From positions 1 to 7,208 of the forward strand of contig CABVBV010000106.1 in NCBI GenBank assembly GCA_902496595.1: DNA of 7,208 nucleotides, given 5' to 3'. This DNA comes from an uncultured Eubacteriales bacterium (GTDB lineage: Bacteria; Bacillota; Clostridia; Oscillospirales; Oscillospiraceae). Below, piece by piece: positions 1 to 7,098 of the stretch (within the stretch, counting starts at the first letter, position 1; each line of letters starts with the position of its first letter). The translations under genes were made by a program, and so were the position numbers. The notes beneath the pieces were generated by a model that searched no databases, was not told the origin of the DNA, and was given only the letters and a program-made list of their open reading frames with translations.

Positions 1-1
1 G

Positions 2-301
2 ACGAAGCTCGCGCTCACGAAGCTCGACGTGCTGGGCTACATGGACAGGGTGCCGCTCTGCGTGGGCTACGAGATAAACGGCGCCGAGACGCGGGATTTC
101 CCCTTCCCCGCCGCTCTTGCGGAGGCGAAGCCGGTCATAGAGTACATGGACGGCTGGCTCTGCGACATCTCGAAGGCCCGGAAATGGACGGATCTGCCCC
201 TTGCCGCCCGGCGCTATGTGCGCAGGATAGCCGAGGAGGCGGGCTGCCCCGTCGGCTGGGTATCTGTCGGCGCGGGCAGGGACGAATACATCAGGCTCTG
301 A
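2..301 (+). CDS. purA: Adenylosuccinate synthase, C-terminal 99 residues (5' end outside window)
   Basis: PurA joins IMP to aspartate using GTP to give adenylosuccinate, the first step from IMP to AMP in the cytoplasm. Only the C-terminal part is present; the reading frame is open from base 2 and the start lies upstream of the window. Recognition rests on the family's C-terminal pattern: LTKLDVL near the visible start, then a VCxGYEING-like segment, then GW...DIS.ARKWTDLP, A.RYV..I.E..G.P and a final VSVG..RDEYI. The LTKLDVL segment lies in the conserved part of the C-terminal half of the protein. One oddity is that the usual terminal GPDR-like motif reads GAGR. The TGA stop is followed 16 nt later by glmS, so the two are probably co-transcribed. 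The family assignment is secure; nothing can be said about the catalytic N-terminal region. Confidence 0.93.
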   Translation, partial: TKLALTKLDVLGYMDRVPLCVGYEINGAETRDFPFPAALAEAKPVIEYMDGWLCDISKARKWTDLPLAARRYVRRIAEEAGCPVGWVSVGAGRDEYIRL

Positions 302-305
302 GCGG

Positions 306-312
306 AAAGGAG
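306..312 (+). promoter_or_regulatory. Ribosome binding site of glmS
   Basis: AAAGGAG lies 5 nt before the ATG at 318, entirely within the 16-nt purA-glmS gap. It is a near-consensus Shine-Dalgarno sequence and supports this start, as does the requirement that the second residue be the catalytic cysteine. Confidence 0.85.
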
Positions 313-317
313 ACAGT

Positions 318-2144
318 ATGTGCGGCATAACAGGCTTCACGGGCAAAAGAGAGGCGGCGCCGGTGCTGCTGGACGGCCTTCGGGCGCTGGAATATCGCGG
401 CTACGACTCGGCGGGCATCGCCATCATGGGCGAGGACGGCCTGGAGCTGGCCAAGACGAGCGGGAGGATAGAGAGCCTCTGCGAGCTGACAGAAAACGGC
501 CGGGCGCTGCACGGCTGCTCGGGCATAGGCCACACCCGCTGGGCGACCCACGGTGCGCCGACGGATACGAACGCCCACCCGCACGTCAGCAACGACGGTC
601 GCTTCGCCGTTGTCCACAACGGCATCATCGAAAACTACCGCAGCCTGCGCGACGAACTCATCCGGCGCGGCTGCACCTTCGCAAGCGAGACGGACACGGA
701 GGTCATCGTCCACCTGCTCGAGACCTGCTATACGGGCGATTTGAAGGAGGCGGTCATGCGCACGACGGCGCGGCTCGAGGGCAGCTACGCCCTGGGCATC
801 GTCTGCTCCGAGGCGCCGGGCACGCTCTACGCCGTGCGCGAGTCCAGCCCGCTCATCCTGGGCCTCGGCGTGGGCGAGAACTACTTCGCCTCCGACGTCA
901 CGGCGCTGGTGGCGCACACGAAGAACGCGGTCTTCCTTGAGGACGGGCAGTTCGCCGAGCTGTGGCCCGAGGGCGTAACGGTCTTCGACTGCGCGGGCAG
1001 GCCCGTGGACGCGCCCGTCACGCGCATAGAGTGGGGCGTCGAGGCCGCGGAGAAGGGCGGCTACGAGCACTTCATGCTCAAGGAGATCATGGAGCAGCCA
1101 CGCGCCGTCCGGGCCGCGCTCGAGCCGAGGCTGCGCGGCGGCGGCATCGAGTTCGAGGAGCTGGGCATCAGCGACGAGGCGCTCGGGCGGATACGCTCCG
1201 TCGTCATCACCGCCTGCGGCTCGGCCTATTACGCAGGCTGCGTGGGCAAGAAAGCGCTCGAGCGGCTCTGCCGGGTGCCCGTGAGGGCAGAGCTCGCAAG
1301 CGAGCTGAGGTACTCCGACCCGCTCATAGGGCCCGACACGCTGGTCATAGCGCTCTCGCAGTCGGGCGAGACAGCGGACACCCTCGCGGCGGCGAAGGAG
1401 TGCAGGGCCCGGGGCGCAAGGCTGCTCGCCATCGTGAACGTCGTGGGCAGCAGCCTCGCAAAGCTCGCGGACGACGTGGTGTACACCCGCGCCGGGCCGG
1501 AGATCGCCGTCGCCTCGACCAAGGGCTACACGACCCAGGTAGCCGTCATCTGCGCCCTCGCGGCCCACTTCGCGCAGAGGCTGGGCCGGATAAGCGACGA
1601 GGCGCTCGCGGAGCTGGCCTCCCGGCTCTACTACATCCCCGACGCCATACAGAGGGCCATAGACATGAACCGCGCCCTGCCCGCGCTGGCGAGGAAATAC
1701 TGCCTCGGCGACGCGCTGTACTATATAGGACGCAACGTCGACTATGCCGTCTCGCTCGAGGCGGCGCTGAAGATGAAGGAGATATCGTACAACCACTCGG
1801 AGGCCTACGCCGCGGGCGAGCTCAAGCACGGCACGATAGCGCTCATTGACGAGGGCACGCCGGTCATCGCGCTCTGCTGCCGCGAGGAACTCATGGAAAA
1901 GATGGTGAACGCAATAGAGGAGGTCAAGGCCCGCGGCGCTAAGGTGCTGGCAGTGGCGCCGGCCGGGAACCGGCGCATCCTCTCGGCGGCGGACGACGTC
2001 ATCTTCATCCCGCGCACCGACCCGCTCTTCGACGCCGTGGCGGAGATCGTCCCGCTGCAGCTGCTGGCCTATTACGCGGCGCGGGAGAAGGGCTGCGACA
2101 TAGATAAGCCCAAGAACCTGGCAAAATCCGTGACTGTCGAGTGA
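318..2144 (+). CDS. glmS: Glutamine--fructose-6-phosphate aminotransferase (isomerizing), GlmS
   Basis: GlmS makes glucosamine-6-phosphate from fructose-6-phosphate and glutamine, the committed step to UDP-GlcNAc for peptidoglycan and other amino sugars. The 608 residues match the usual length. The N-terminal class II (Ntn) amidotransferase domain begins MCGITGF, with Cys2 becoming the nucleophile after Met removal, followed by GHTRWATHG (71-79), HNGIIENY (100-107) and SETDTE (123-128). Two SIS sugar-isomerase domains follow: ACGSAYYAG (299-307), ALSQSGETADT (345-355) and STKGYTTQVA (400-409), then LKMKEIS (484-490) and GELKHG (500-505). E488, H504 and K603 match the isomerase residues known in the E. 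coli enzyme. The C-terminus, NLAKSVTVE, is the standard family ending. The ATG is fixed by Cys2 and the ribosome binding site. Adjacent purA and guaA are each 16 nt away, suggesting one transcript. No glmS ribozyme can fit upstream. Confidence 0.98.
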   Translation: MCGITGFTGKREAAPVLLDGLRALEYRGYDSAGIAIMGEDGLELAKTSGRIESLCELTENGRALHGCSGIGHTRWATHGAPTDTNAHPHVSNDGRFAVVHNGIIENYRSLRDELIRRGCTFASETDTEVIVHLLETCYTGDLKEAVMRTTARLEGSYALGIVCSEAPGTLYAVRESSPLILGLGVGENYFASDVTALVAHTKNAVFLEDGQFAELWPEGVTVFDCAGRPVDAPVTRIEWGVEAAEKGGYEHFMLKEIMEQPRAVRAALEPRLRGGGIEFEELGISDEALGRIRSVVITACGSAYYAGCVGKKALERLCRVPVRAELASELRYSDPLIGPDTLVIALSQSGETADTLAAAKECRARGARLLAIVNVVGSSLAKLADDVVYTRAGPEIAVASTKGYTTQVAVICALAAHFAQRLGRISDEALAELASRLYYIPDAIQRAIDMNRALPALARKYCLGDALYYIGRNVDYAVSLEAALKMKEISYNHSEAYAAGELKHGTIALIDEGTPVIALCCREELMEKMVNAIEEVKARGAKVLAVAPAGNRRILSAADDVIFIPRTDPLFDAVAEIVPLQLLAYYAAREKGCDIDKPKNLAKSVTVE

Positions 2145-2148
2145 AACT

Positions 2149-2153
2149 GGAGG
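2149..2153 (+). promoter_or_regulatory. Ribosome binding site deciding the GTG start of guaA
   Basis: GGAGG, within TGGAGGAT, lies 7 nt before the GTG at 2161. It supports a GTG start; the resulting N-terminus, MEKILVIDFGGQY, aligns with the normal beginning of GuaA, so no longer or shorter start is needed. Confidence 0.85.
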
Positions 2154-2160
2154 ATACAAG

Positions 2161-3693
2161 GTGGAAAAGATACTGGTCATAGACTTCGGCGGGCAGTACG
2201 CGCTGCTCATAGCCCGGCGCGTGAGGGAGCTGGGCGTGTACGCGGAGATATTGAGCTGGCGCAATGCCGCGCCCGAGCGCATAGCTGAGGCGCGCTGCTC
2301 GGGCATCATCTTAACGGGCGGGCCGCAGAGCGTGCCGGAGCCGTCCTCGCCTAGGTGCGCGCGCGAGGTGCTGCATCTCGGCGTGCCGGTGCTGGGCATC
2401 TGCTACGGCTGCCAGCTCATGGCGTACCTCGAGGGCGGCGAGGTAGGCTCCGCCGGGGCCTCGGGCGAGTACGGCGGCGTGAGGCTGCTGGCCTCCGACA
2501 GCTCGCTCTTTCGCGGCTGCGCCGGAGGGAGCGAGTGCTGGATGAGCCACACGGACATGGTGCTCGCGCCGCCCGAGGGCTTCAAGGTCACGGCGAGCAC
2601 GGAAAAATGCCCCGTCGCGGCCATGGAAAACGGCGCGGCGAGGCTCTACGGCCTGCAGTTCCACCCGGAGGTGACGCATACGGAGCGCGGGCGGGATATC
2701 CTGCGGAATTTCCTCTACGACATCTGCGGCTGCGAGGGCAGCTGGCATATGGACGCCTGCGCCCAGCGGCTCATAGAGAGGTACGGCACTGAGCTCGCGG
2801 GCCGCGAGGCCGTCTGCGCCCTGAGCGGCGGCGTGGATTCAGCCGTTGCGGCGGCGCTGCTCGAGCGGGCCATGGGCGGGCGGCTGCACTGCGTGTTCGT
2901 CGACCACGGCCTGCTGCGCGAGGGCGAGGCCGAGCTGGTCGAGCGCACATTCCGCGCCCGGAGCGGCCTCGATTTCGTGCGCGTGGACGCGAAGGAGCGG
3001 TTTTTATGTAAACTGCGCGGCGTAACGGAGCCGGAGATGAAGCGGCGCATCATAGGCGAGGAGTTCGTGCGCGTGTTCGAGGCCGAGGCGGAACGGCTCG
3101 GGAAGCCGGAATATCTGGTTCAGGGCACTATCTACCCGGACGTGGTGGAGAGCGGCGAGGGCGAGGCGGCGACCATCAAGAGCCACCACAACGTGGGCGG
3201 CTTGCCGGACGACATGGCCTTCAAGGGCGTGGTGGAGCCGCTGCGCGGGCTGTTCAAGGACGAGGTCAGGGCGCTGGGGCGCGAGCTGGGCCTGCCGGAG
3301 GCGCTGGTGAGCCGCCAGCCCTTCCCCGGCCCGGGCCTTGCGGTGCGGGTCGTCGGAGAGGTGACGGAGGAGCGGCTGCGCGTCCTGCGCCGGGCCGACG
3401 CCATCTTCCGCGAGGAGGTGGAGAAGGCCGGCTTGGAGGGCTCCATGAGCCAGTATTTCGCGGTGCTGACGGACACGCGGAGCGTGGGCGTGCGCGGCGA
3501 CGCGAGGAGCTATGGCGCTACGGTGGCGCTGCGAGCGGTGACGACGGACGATTTCATGACCGCAGACTGGACGCGCCTGCCGCTGGAGGCCCTCGCCCGG
3601 GCCTCGGAGCGCATCACTGGAGAGCTGCCGGAGGTCTCAAGGGTGGTATACGACATCAGCTCCAAGCCTCCGGCGACAGTGGAGTGGGAGTGA
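2161..3693 (+). CDS. guaA: GMP synthase (glutamine-hydrolysing), GuaA
   Basis: GuaA converts XMP to GMP, using ATP to adenylate XMP and ammonia released from glutamine. It is a cytoplasmic homodimer. At 510 residues it is the usual bacterial length. The class I glutamine amidotransferase domain (about 1-190) shows ILTGGPQSV (50-58), GICYGCQ with nucleophile C81, and QFHPEVTHT with H168 and E170 completing the triad. The ATP pyrophosphatase domain has the P-loop SGGVDS (222-227), then TIKSHHNVGGLPDDM (338-352). The C-terminal dimerisation domain has RQPFPGPGLAVRV (385-397), TDTRSVGVRGD (437-447), RAVTTDDFMTADW (458-470) and the standard ending VVYDISSKPPATVEWE. Small departures from common sequences include C84 after the nucleophile and SGEYGG at 101-106, where REYG is usual; no catalytic residue is lost. 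It lies 16 nt after glmS. No guaB is in the window. No intrinsic terminator is visible after its stop. Confidence 0.98.
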   Translation: MEKILVIDFGGQYALLIARRVRELGVYAEILSWRNAAPERIAEARCSGIILTGGPQSVPEPSSPRCAREVLHLGVPVLGICYGCQLMAYLEGGEVGSAGASGEYGGVRLLASDSSLFRGCAGGSECWMSHTDMVLAPPEGFKVTASTEKCPVAAMENGAARLYGLQFHPEVTHTERGRDILRNFLYDICGCEGSWHMDACAQRLIERYGTELAGREAVCALSGGVDSAVAAALLERAMGGRLHCVFVDHGLLREGEAELVERTFRARSGLDFVRVDAKERFLCKLRGVTEPEMKRRIIGEEFVRVFEAEAERLGKPEYLVQGTIYPDVVESGEGEAATIKSHHNVGGLPDDMAFKGVVEPLRGLFKDEVRALGRELGLPEALVSRQPFPGPGLAVRVVGEVTEERLRVLRRADAIFREEVEKAGLEGSMSQYFAVLTDTRSVGVRGDARSYGATVALRAVTTDDFMTADWTRLPLEALARASERITGELPEVSRVVYDISSKPPATVEWE

Positions 3694-3713
3694 AGGACTT
3701 TAGTTCGAGGGGG

Positions 3714-3742
3714 TTGTGCGAAGGGTTTTGTTGTGATAGAAT
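3714..3742 (+). promoter_or_regulatory. Possible sigma-70/SigA-type promoter (extended -10) for the helicase gene
   Basis: TGATAGAAT at 3734-3742 reads as an extended -10 (TG, one base, TAGAAT; 5 of 6 matches to TATAAT). Exactly 17 nt upstream is TTGTGC at 3714-3719, matching only TTG of the -35 consensus. It lies in the gap after guaA, the only gap over 20 nt between genes here. Predicted transcription would start near 3749, only a few bases before the ATG at 3752. This is a pattern match in a short region and could be chance. Confidence 0.4.
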
Positions 3743-3745
3743 GTC

Positions 3746-6136
3746 GTGGCTATGAAAAACGATTTTGAAAGACGCTATATCGCTGCGCGAAAGCGGATAA
3801 TAGAGGCCGACTTCGCAAAGCTCAATCCGATGCAGAGGGAGGCCGTGTTAGCCACGGAAGGCCCTCTGCTGGTTCTTGCCGGGGCTGGGAGCGGCAAGAC
3901 CACGGTGCTCATAAACCGCATCGCCAACCTGCTCAAATATGGCCGGGCCTCGGATACGGACGAGGTGCCGGAGAGCGCTACGGAGGCGGAGCTTGCGGTG
4001 CTTGAAGCGGGGCCGTCGGAAGAGGCGAGCCGTCTGGCCGCCTTTGAGCCTGTCGAGCCCTGGAGGATCATCGCCATCACCTTCACCAACAAGGCGGCGG
4101 ACGAGTTGAAATCCAGGCTCGAACGTATGCTCGGAGAAAAGGCGGGCGACATCTGGGCCAGGACTTTTCACTCGGCCTGCGTCAGGATCCTCAGGAGAGA
4201 CGCCGACAGGCTCGGGTACCCGAAGGACTTCACGATTTACGACACTTCCGACAGGCTCTCCGTCATGAAGGCGATACTAAAAGAGCTGAATCTGGACGAC
4301 AAGGTCTATCCTCCGAAGTACGTCCTGAGCCGCCTGGATTCCGCGAGGGACGAGCTGCTCTCTCCCGAGGCCTTCGCCGCGAAATACGGCAATTCCGCCG
4401 ACCCAAGGCTCCGGAAAATCGCCGAGGCCTACAAAATCTACGCCGCGAGGCTCTTTGCCGCCGGAGCCATGGACTTCGACGACCTGCTCTACAACACCGT
4501 GAGGCTCTTCCAGGAGCATCCGGACGTGCTCGAGCACTACCAGAGGCAGTTCAAGTACGTCCTCATCGACGAGTACCAGGACACCAACAACCTCCAGTAT
4601 ATGCTCGCGTCCATGCTGGCCGACGGCTGGGGCAACATCTGCGTCGTAGGCGACGACGACCAGAGCATATACAAGTTCCGGGGCGCGACGATCGAGAACA
4701 TCCTGAGCTTTGAAAAGCAGTACAAGCGCTGCCGCACGATAAGGCTGGAGCAGAACTACCGGAGCACGGGCCACATCCTCTCGGCCGCGAACGCCGTAAT
4801 TGCCCACAACACCGAGAGGAAAGGCAAGACCCTCTGGACAAACGCCGGAGACGGGCACAAACTGCTGCTGTATACGGCGAGGAACGAGGACGACGAGGCC
4901 CAGTTCGTGGCCTCACGCATCCTCGCGCACCGGGGTTCCGGAGGGAATTTCCGCGACTGCGCCGTGTTGTACCGGATGAACGCGCAGTCAAACAGGCTGG
5001 AGTTCGCGTTCAAGAGGAACGGCATACCGTATAAGGTCGTCGGCGGCATGAGGTTCTTCGACCGGGCGGAGGTGAAGGATGTGCTGGCCTACCTCTGCGT
5101 ACTGCTCTCTCCATCGGACGATCTGAGGCTGAAAAGAATAATCAACTCGCCCCCGAGGGGCATAGGCGCAAAGACGATAGAAGCTGCGGAGGAGATAGCG
5201 CTGCGCGAAGGCCGCAGCCTCTGCGAAGTCATCTCCCGCGCCAACGAGTACGAGGAACTTAAGCGCTCTGCCGCAAAGCTCATCGGCTTCACAGACATGA
5301 TGGCCGAGCTGCGAGCCCTCTCAGAGACTCAGACGGTCGACCTGCTCTACGACGCGGTGCTGGACAAGTCCGGCTACGTCCGGGCCCTTCAGGAAAAGGG
5401 CGGGGACGAGTCGCTCGCCAGGCTCGAGAACGTGAGCGAGCTGAAGACCAACATACTGGGCTATATCAAGGAGACGGGCGACGCTTCGCTGGCCGGCTTC
5501 CTGGACGAAGTCGCGCTTTATACCGATATCGACAGCTACGACCGGGACACGGACTGCGCCGTAATGATGACCATGCACAGTGCGAAGGGCCTGGAGTTTC
5601 CCGAGGTCTACGTCGTCGGCATGGAAGAGGGCCTCTTTCCCGGCGCCCGCTGCATAGGCGAGCCGGAGGAGATGGAGGAAGAGCGCAGGCTCTGCTATGT
5701 CGCGCTCACCAGGGCCCGGGAACGGCTGTATCTCAGCTGCGCCCGTCAGAGGATGATCTTCGGCCGCACGAGCATGAATATGCCCTCGAGGTTTACCCAG
5801 GAGATCCCCGACGAGGATATGGACAGGCAGGGCATCAACGTCCGCACCGGCAAGGAGCCCGGAGAAACGGCTGAACCTGCCGCAGCCCCCTTCCGGCGCA
5901 GGCCCTACCGAGCGCCCGAGCCGAAACCGAACGCAGTCCACGCCCCGGAGGCGAAGAGCGAGGCTCCGAGGTTCGGTCTGGGCGACCGCATCATACACCG
6001 GGCCTTCGGGAAAGGCGAGATCACCAAGGTCACGCCCATGGGCGGAGACGCCCTGATAGAGATAACCTTTGACGAGGTCGGAGTTAAAAAGCTGATGCTC
6101 CGGGCCGCGTCGCAGCATATGAAAAAGGAAACGTGA
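3746..6136 (+). CDS. pcrA: UvrD/PcrA-family ATP-dependent 3'-5' DNA helicase (SF1A)
   Basis: This helicase unwinds DNA 3' to 5' using ATP and in Firmicutes serves repair, replication restart and displacement of proteins from DNA. Counting from the GTG (796 aa) the motifs are: Q motif LNPMQREAV (26-34), Walker A AGAGSGKT (45-52), Ia ITFTNKAADELKSRL (111-125), TFHSACVRILR (140-150), Walker B DEYQDTN (275-281), III VVGDDDQSIYKFRGA (300-314), IV LEQNYRST (334-341), V TMHSAKGLEFPEVYV (609-623) and VI RRLCYVALTRARERLYL (647-663). A Pro-rich linker (about 697-742) leads to the Tudor-like end (about 743-793), typical of PcrA/UvrD and known in PcrA to contact RNA polymerase. About 35-40 acidic residues are inserted at 66-104. 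The start is GTG 3746 or, equally likely, in-frame ATG 3752; an in-frame TAG at 3737 bars anything longer. No good ribosome binding site precedes either. UvrD rather than PcrA naming is possible. Confidence 0.96.
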   Translation: MAMKNDFERRYIAARKRIIEADFAKLNPMQREAVLATEGPLLVLAGAGSGKTTVLINRIANLLKYGRASDTDEVPESATEAELAVLEAGPSEEASRLAAFEPVEPWRIIAITFTNKAADELKSRLERMLGEKAGDIWARTFHSACVRILRRDADRLGYPKDFTIYDTSDRLSVMKAILKELNLDDKVYPPKYVLSRLDSARDELLSPEAFAAKYGNSADPRLRKIAEAYKIYAARLFAAGAMDFDDLLYNTVRLFQEHPDVLEHYQRQFKYVLIDEYQDTNNLQYMLASMLADGWGNICVVGDDDQSIYKFRGATIENILSFEKQYKRCRTIRLEQNYRSTGHILSAANAVIAHNTERKGKTLWTNAGDGHKLLLYTARNEDDEAQFVASRILAHRGSGGNFRDCAVLYRMNAQSNRLEFAFKRNGIPYKVVGGMRFFDRAEVKDVLAYLCVLLSPSDDLRLKRIINSPPRGIGAKTIEAAEEIALREGRSLCEVISRANEYEELKRSAAKLIGFTDMMAELRALSETQTVDLLYDAVLDKSGYVRALQEKGGDESLARLENVSELKTNILGYIKETGDASLAGFLDEVALYTDIDSYDRDTDCAVMMTMHSAKGLEFPEVYVVGMEEGLFPGARCIGEPEEMEEERRLCYVALTRARERLYLSCARQRMIFGRTSMNMPSRFTQEIPDEDMDRQGINVRTGKEPGETAEPAAAPFRRRPYRAPEPKPNAVHAPEAKSEAPRFGLGDRIIHRAFGKGEITKVTPMGGDALIEITFDEVGVKKLMLRAASQHMKKET

Positions 6137-6145
6137 TAAAACTTT

Positions 6146-7030
6146 ATGGCAAATACCCAAAACCGCAGGCTTGGCCGGATATCGCTCCTGGGCGCGACGC
6201 TCATCTGGGGCTCGTCGTTCATCATTCTGAAGTCCACCCTCGATTCCGTGCCTACGCTCTGGGTGCTGGCGCTCCGCTTCACCGGTGCGGCGCTGCTCAT
6301 GGCTCTGATAGGAGTCAAAGAGCTCAGGAAGCTCGACAGGCAGTATCTTCTCAAGGGTCTCTGCCTGGGCACGACGCTTTTCGTGGCCTATACGCTCCAG
6401 ACCTTCGGTCTTGAGTACACTACCCCGGGCAAAAATGCCTTTCTCACCGCCACATACTGCGTCATCGTGCCGTTCATGTGGTGGCTCTTCACGAAAAAAC
6501 GGCCGGACAGATATAACATCTCGGCCGCGCTGATCTGTATCATGGGTATGGCTCTGGTCTCGCTCGAAGGCGGTCTGAGCCTGGGCCTGGGCGACGGGCT
6601 GACCATCTGCTGCGGCTTCTTCTATGCCCTGCATATCATACTGACGTCGAGAGCCGTCGAGGGCCGGAGCCCTGTGCTGCTGTCGATGCTGCAGTTCGCA
6701 GTTGCCGCGGCATGGTGCTGGATATCCGCGCCGCTCGTCTCGGCCTTTCCCGAAAACGTCCCTGGTTCGGCATGGTGGTCGATTGCCTACCTCTGCTTCA
6801 TGTGTACGGGCATCTGCTTCCTGCTCCAGACCATCGGCCAGAAACACACTTCTCCGCAAACTGCGTCCATCATCCTGACCATGGAATCCGTGTTCGGCAC
6901 CCTGCTCTCCGTCGTCTTCTATCATGAGCGCCTGAGCCTGAAAACCGCCGCAGGCTTCCTGCTCATCTTCGTCGCCATCCTCATTTCGGAGACGAAACTG
7001 AGCTTTCTAAAAAGAAGCAAAACCGAATAG
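6146..7030 (+). CDS. EamA/DMT-superfamily transporter, substrate unknown
   Basis: This is a membrane protein of the drug/metabolite transporter superfamily, whose members move amino acids, metabolites or drugs across the inner membrane; the sequence does not reveal the substrate or direction. At 294 residues with about ten hydrophobic segments it fits the two-repeat EamA architecture: roughly 12-30, 36-56, 70-88, 97-116, 125-142, 150-168, 178-198, 209-230, 237-258 and 265-282. Family signatures are LLGATLIWGSSFI near the start of repeat 1, with LRFTGAALL after it, and LTMESVFGTLLSVVFYHERLS in repeat 2 (244-264). The short Lys/Arg-rich tail is probably cytoplasmic. It begins 9 nt after the helicase stop, so it is probably co-transcribed, though a functional link is not evident. 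The ATG at 6146 is chosen for a complete first helix; the nearest purine run, AAGGA at 6125-6129, is 16 nt away, too far for a normal site. Base composition looks slightly less GC-rich than glmS/guaA by eye. Confidence 0.92.
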   Translation: MANTQNRRLGRISLLGATLIWGSSFIILKSTLDSVPTLWVLALRFTGAALLMALIGVKELRKLDRQYLLKGLCLGTTLFVAYTLQTFGLEYTTPGKNAFLTATYCVIVPFMWWLFTKKRPDRYNISAALICIMGMALVSLEGGLSLGLGDGLTICCGFFYALHIILTSRAVEGRSPVLLSMLQFAVAAAWCWISAPLVSAFPENVPGSAWWSIAYLCFMCTGICFLLQTIGQKHTSPQTASIILTMESVFGTLLSVVFYHERLSLKTAAGFLLIFVAILISETKLSFLKRSKTE

Positions 7031-7078
7031 CTGCGGCAAAAGATGTGAAACGAGCCTCGCAGAGTTTCGCTGCCGCAG
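7031..7078. repeat. Bulged hairpin directly after the transporter stop codon
   Basis: The outer arms CTGCGGCA (7031-7038) and TGCCGCAG (7071-7078) are perfectly complementary over 8 bp. Continuing inward, GTGAAAC (7045-7051) pairs with GTTTCGC (7064-7070) over 7 bp with one G-U. A 6-nt bulge, AAAGAT, sits on the 5' side and a 12-nt loop at the tip. The first base follows the transporter TAG immediately. No T-run follows the 3' arm, so it is not a standard intrinsic terminator, although it could stabilise the mRNA 3' end or halt RNA polymerase in another way. Confidence 0.7.
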
Positions 7079-7098
7079 CCGCGAAATAAAATTCGATC

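Noticed and set aside
291..2399. A 702-codon open frame on the minus strand across glmS
   Set aside because: It is exactly codon-in-phase antisense to glmS, where a GC-rich gene avoiding TTA, CTA and TCA gives an open complement. Its translation is Arg/Ala/Val-rich with no recognisable domain, and glmS on the + strand is unequivocal.
3694..3745. Terminator after guaA
   Set aside because: No inverted repeat of useful length is present; only a G-run and a short TTTTG stretch.
5321..6925. A 534-codon open frame on the minus strand across the helicase and transporter
   Set aside because: It is in-phase antisense to both genes, low in complexity and Arg/Glu/His-rich, with no domain. The helicase motifs and the transporter helices account for the DNA.
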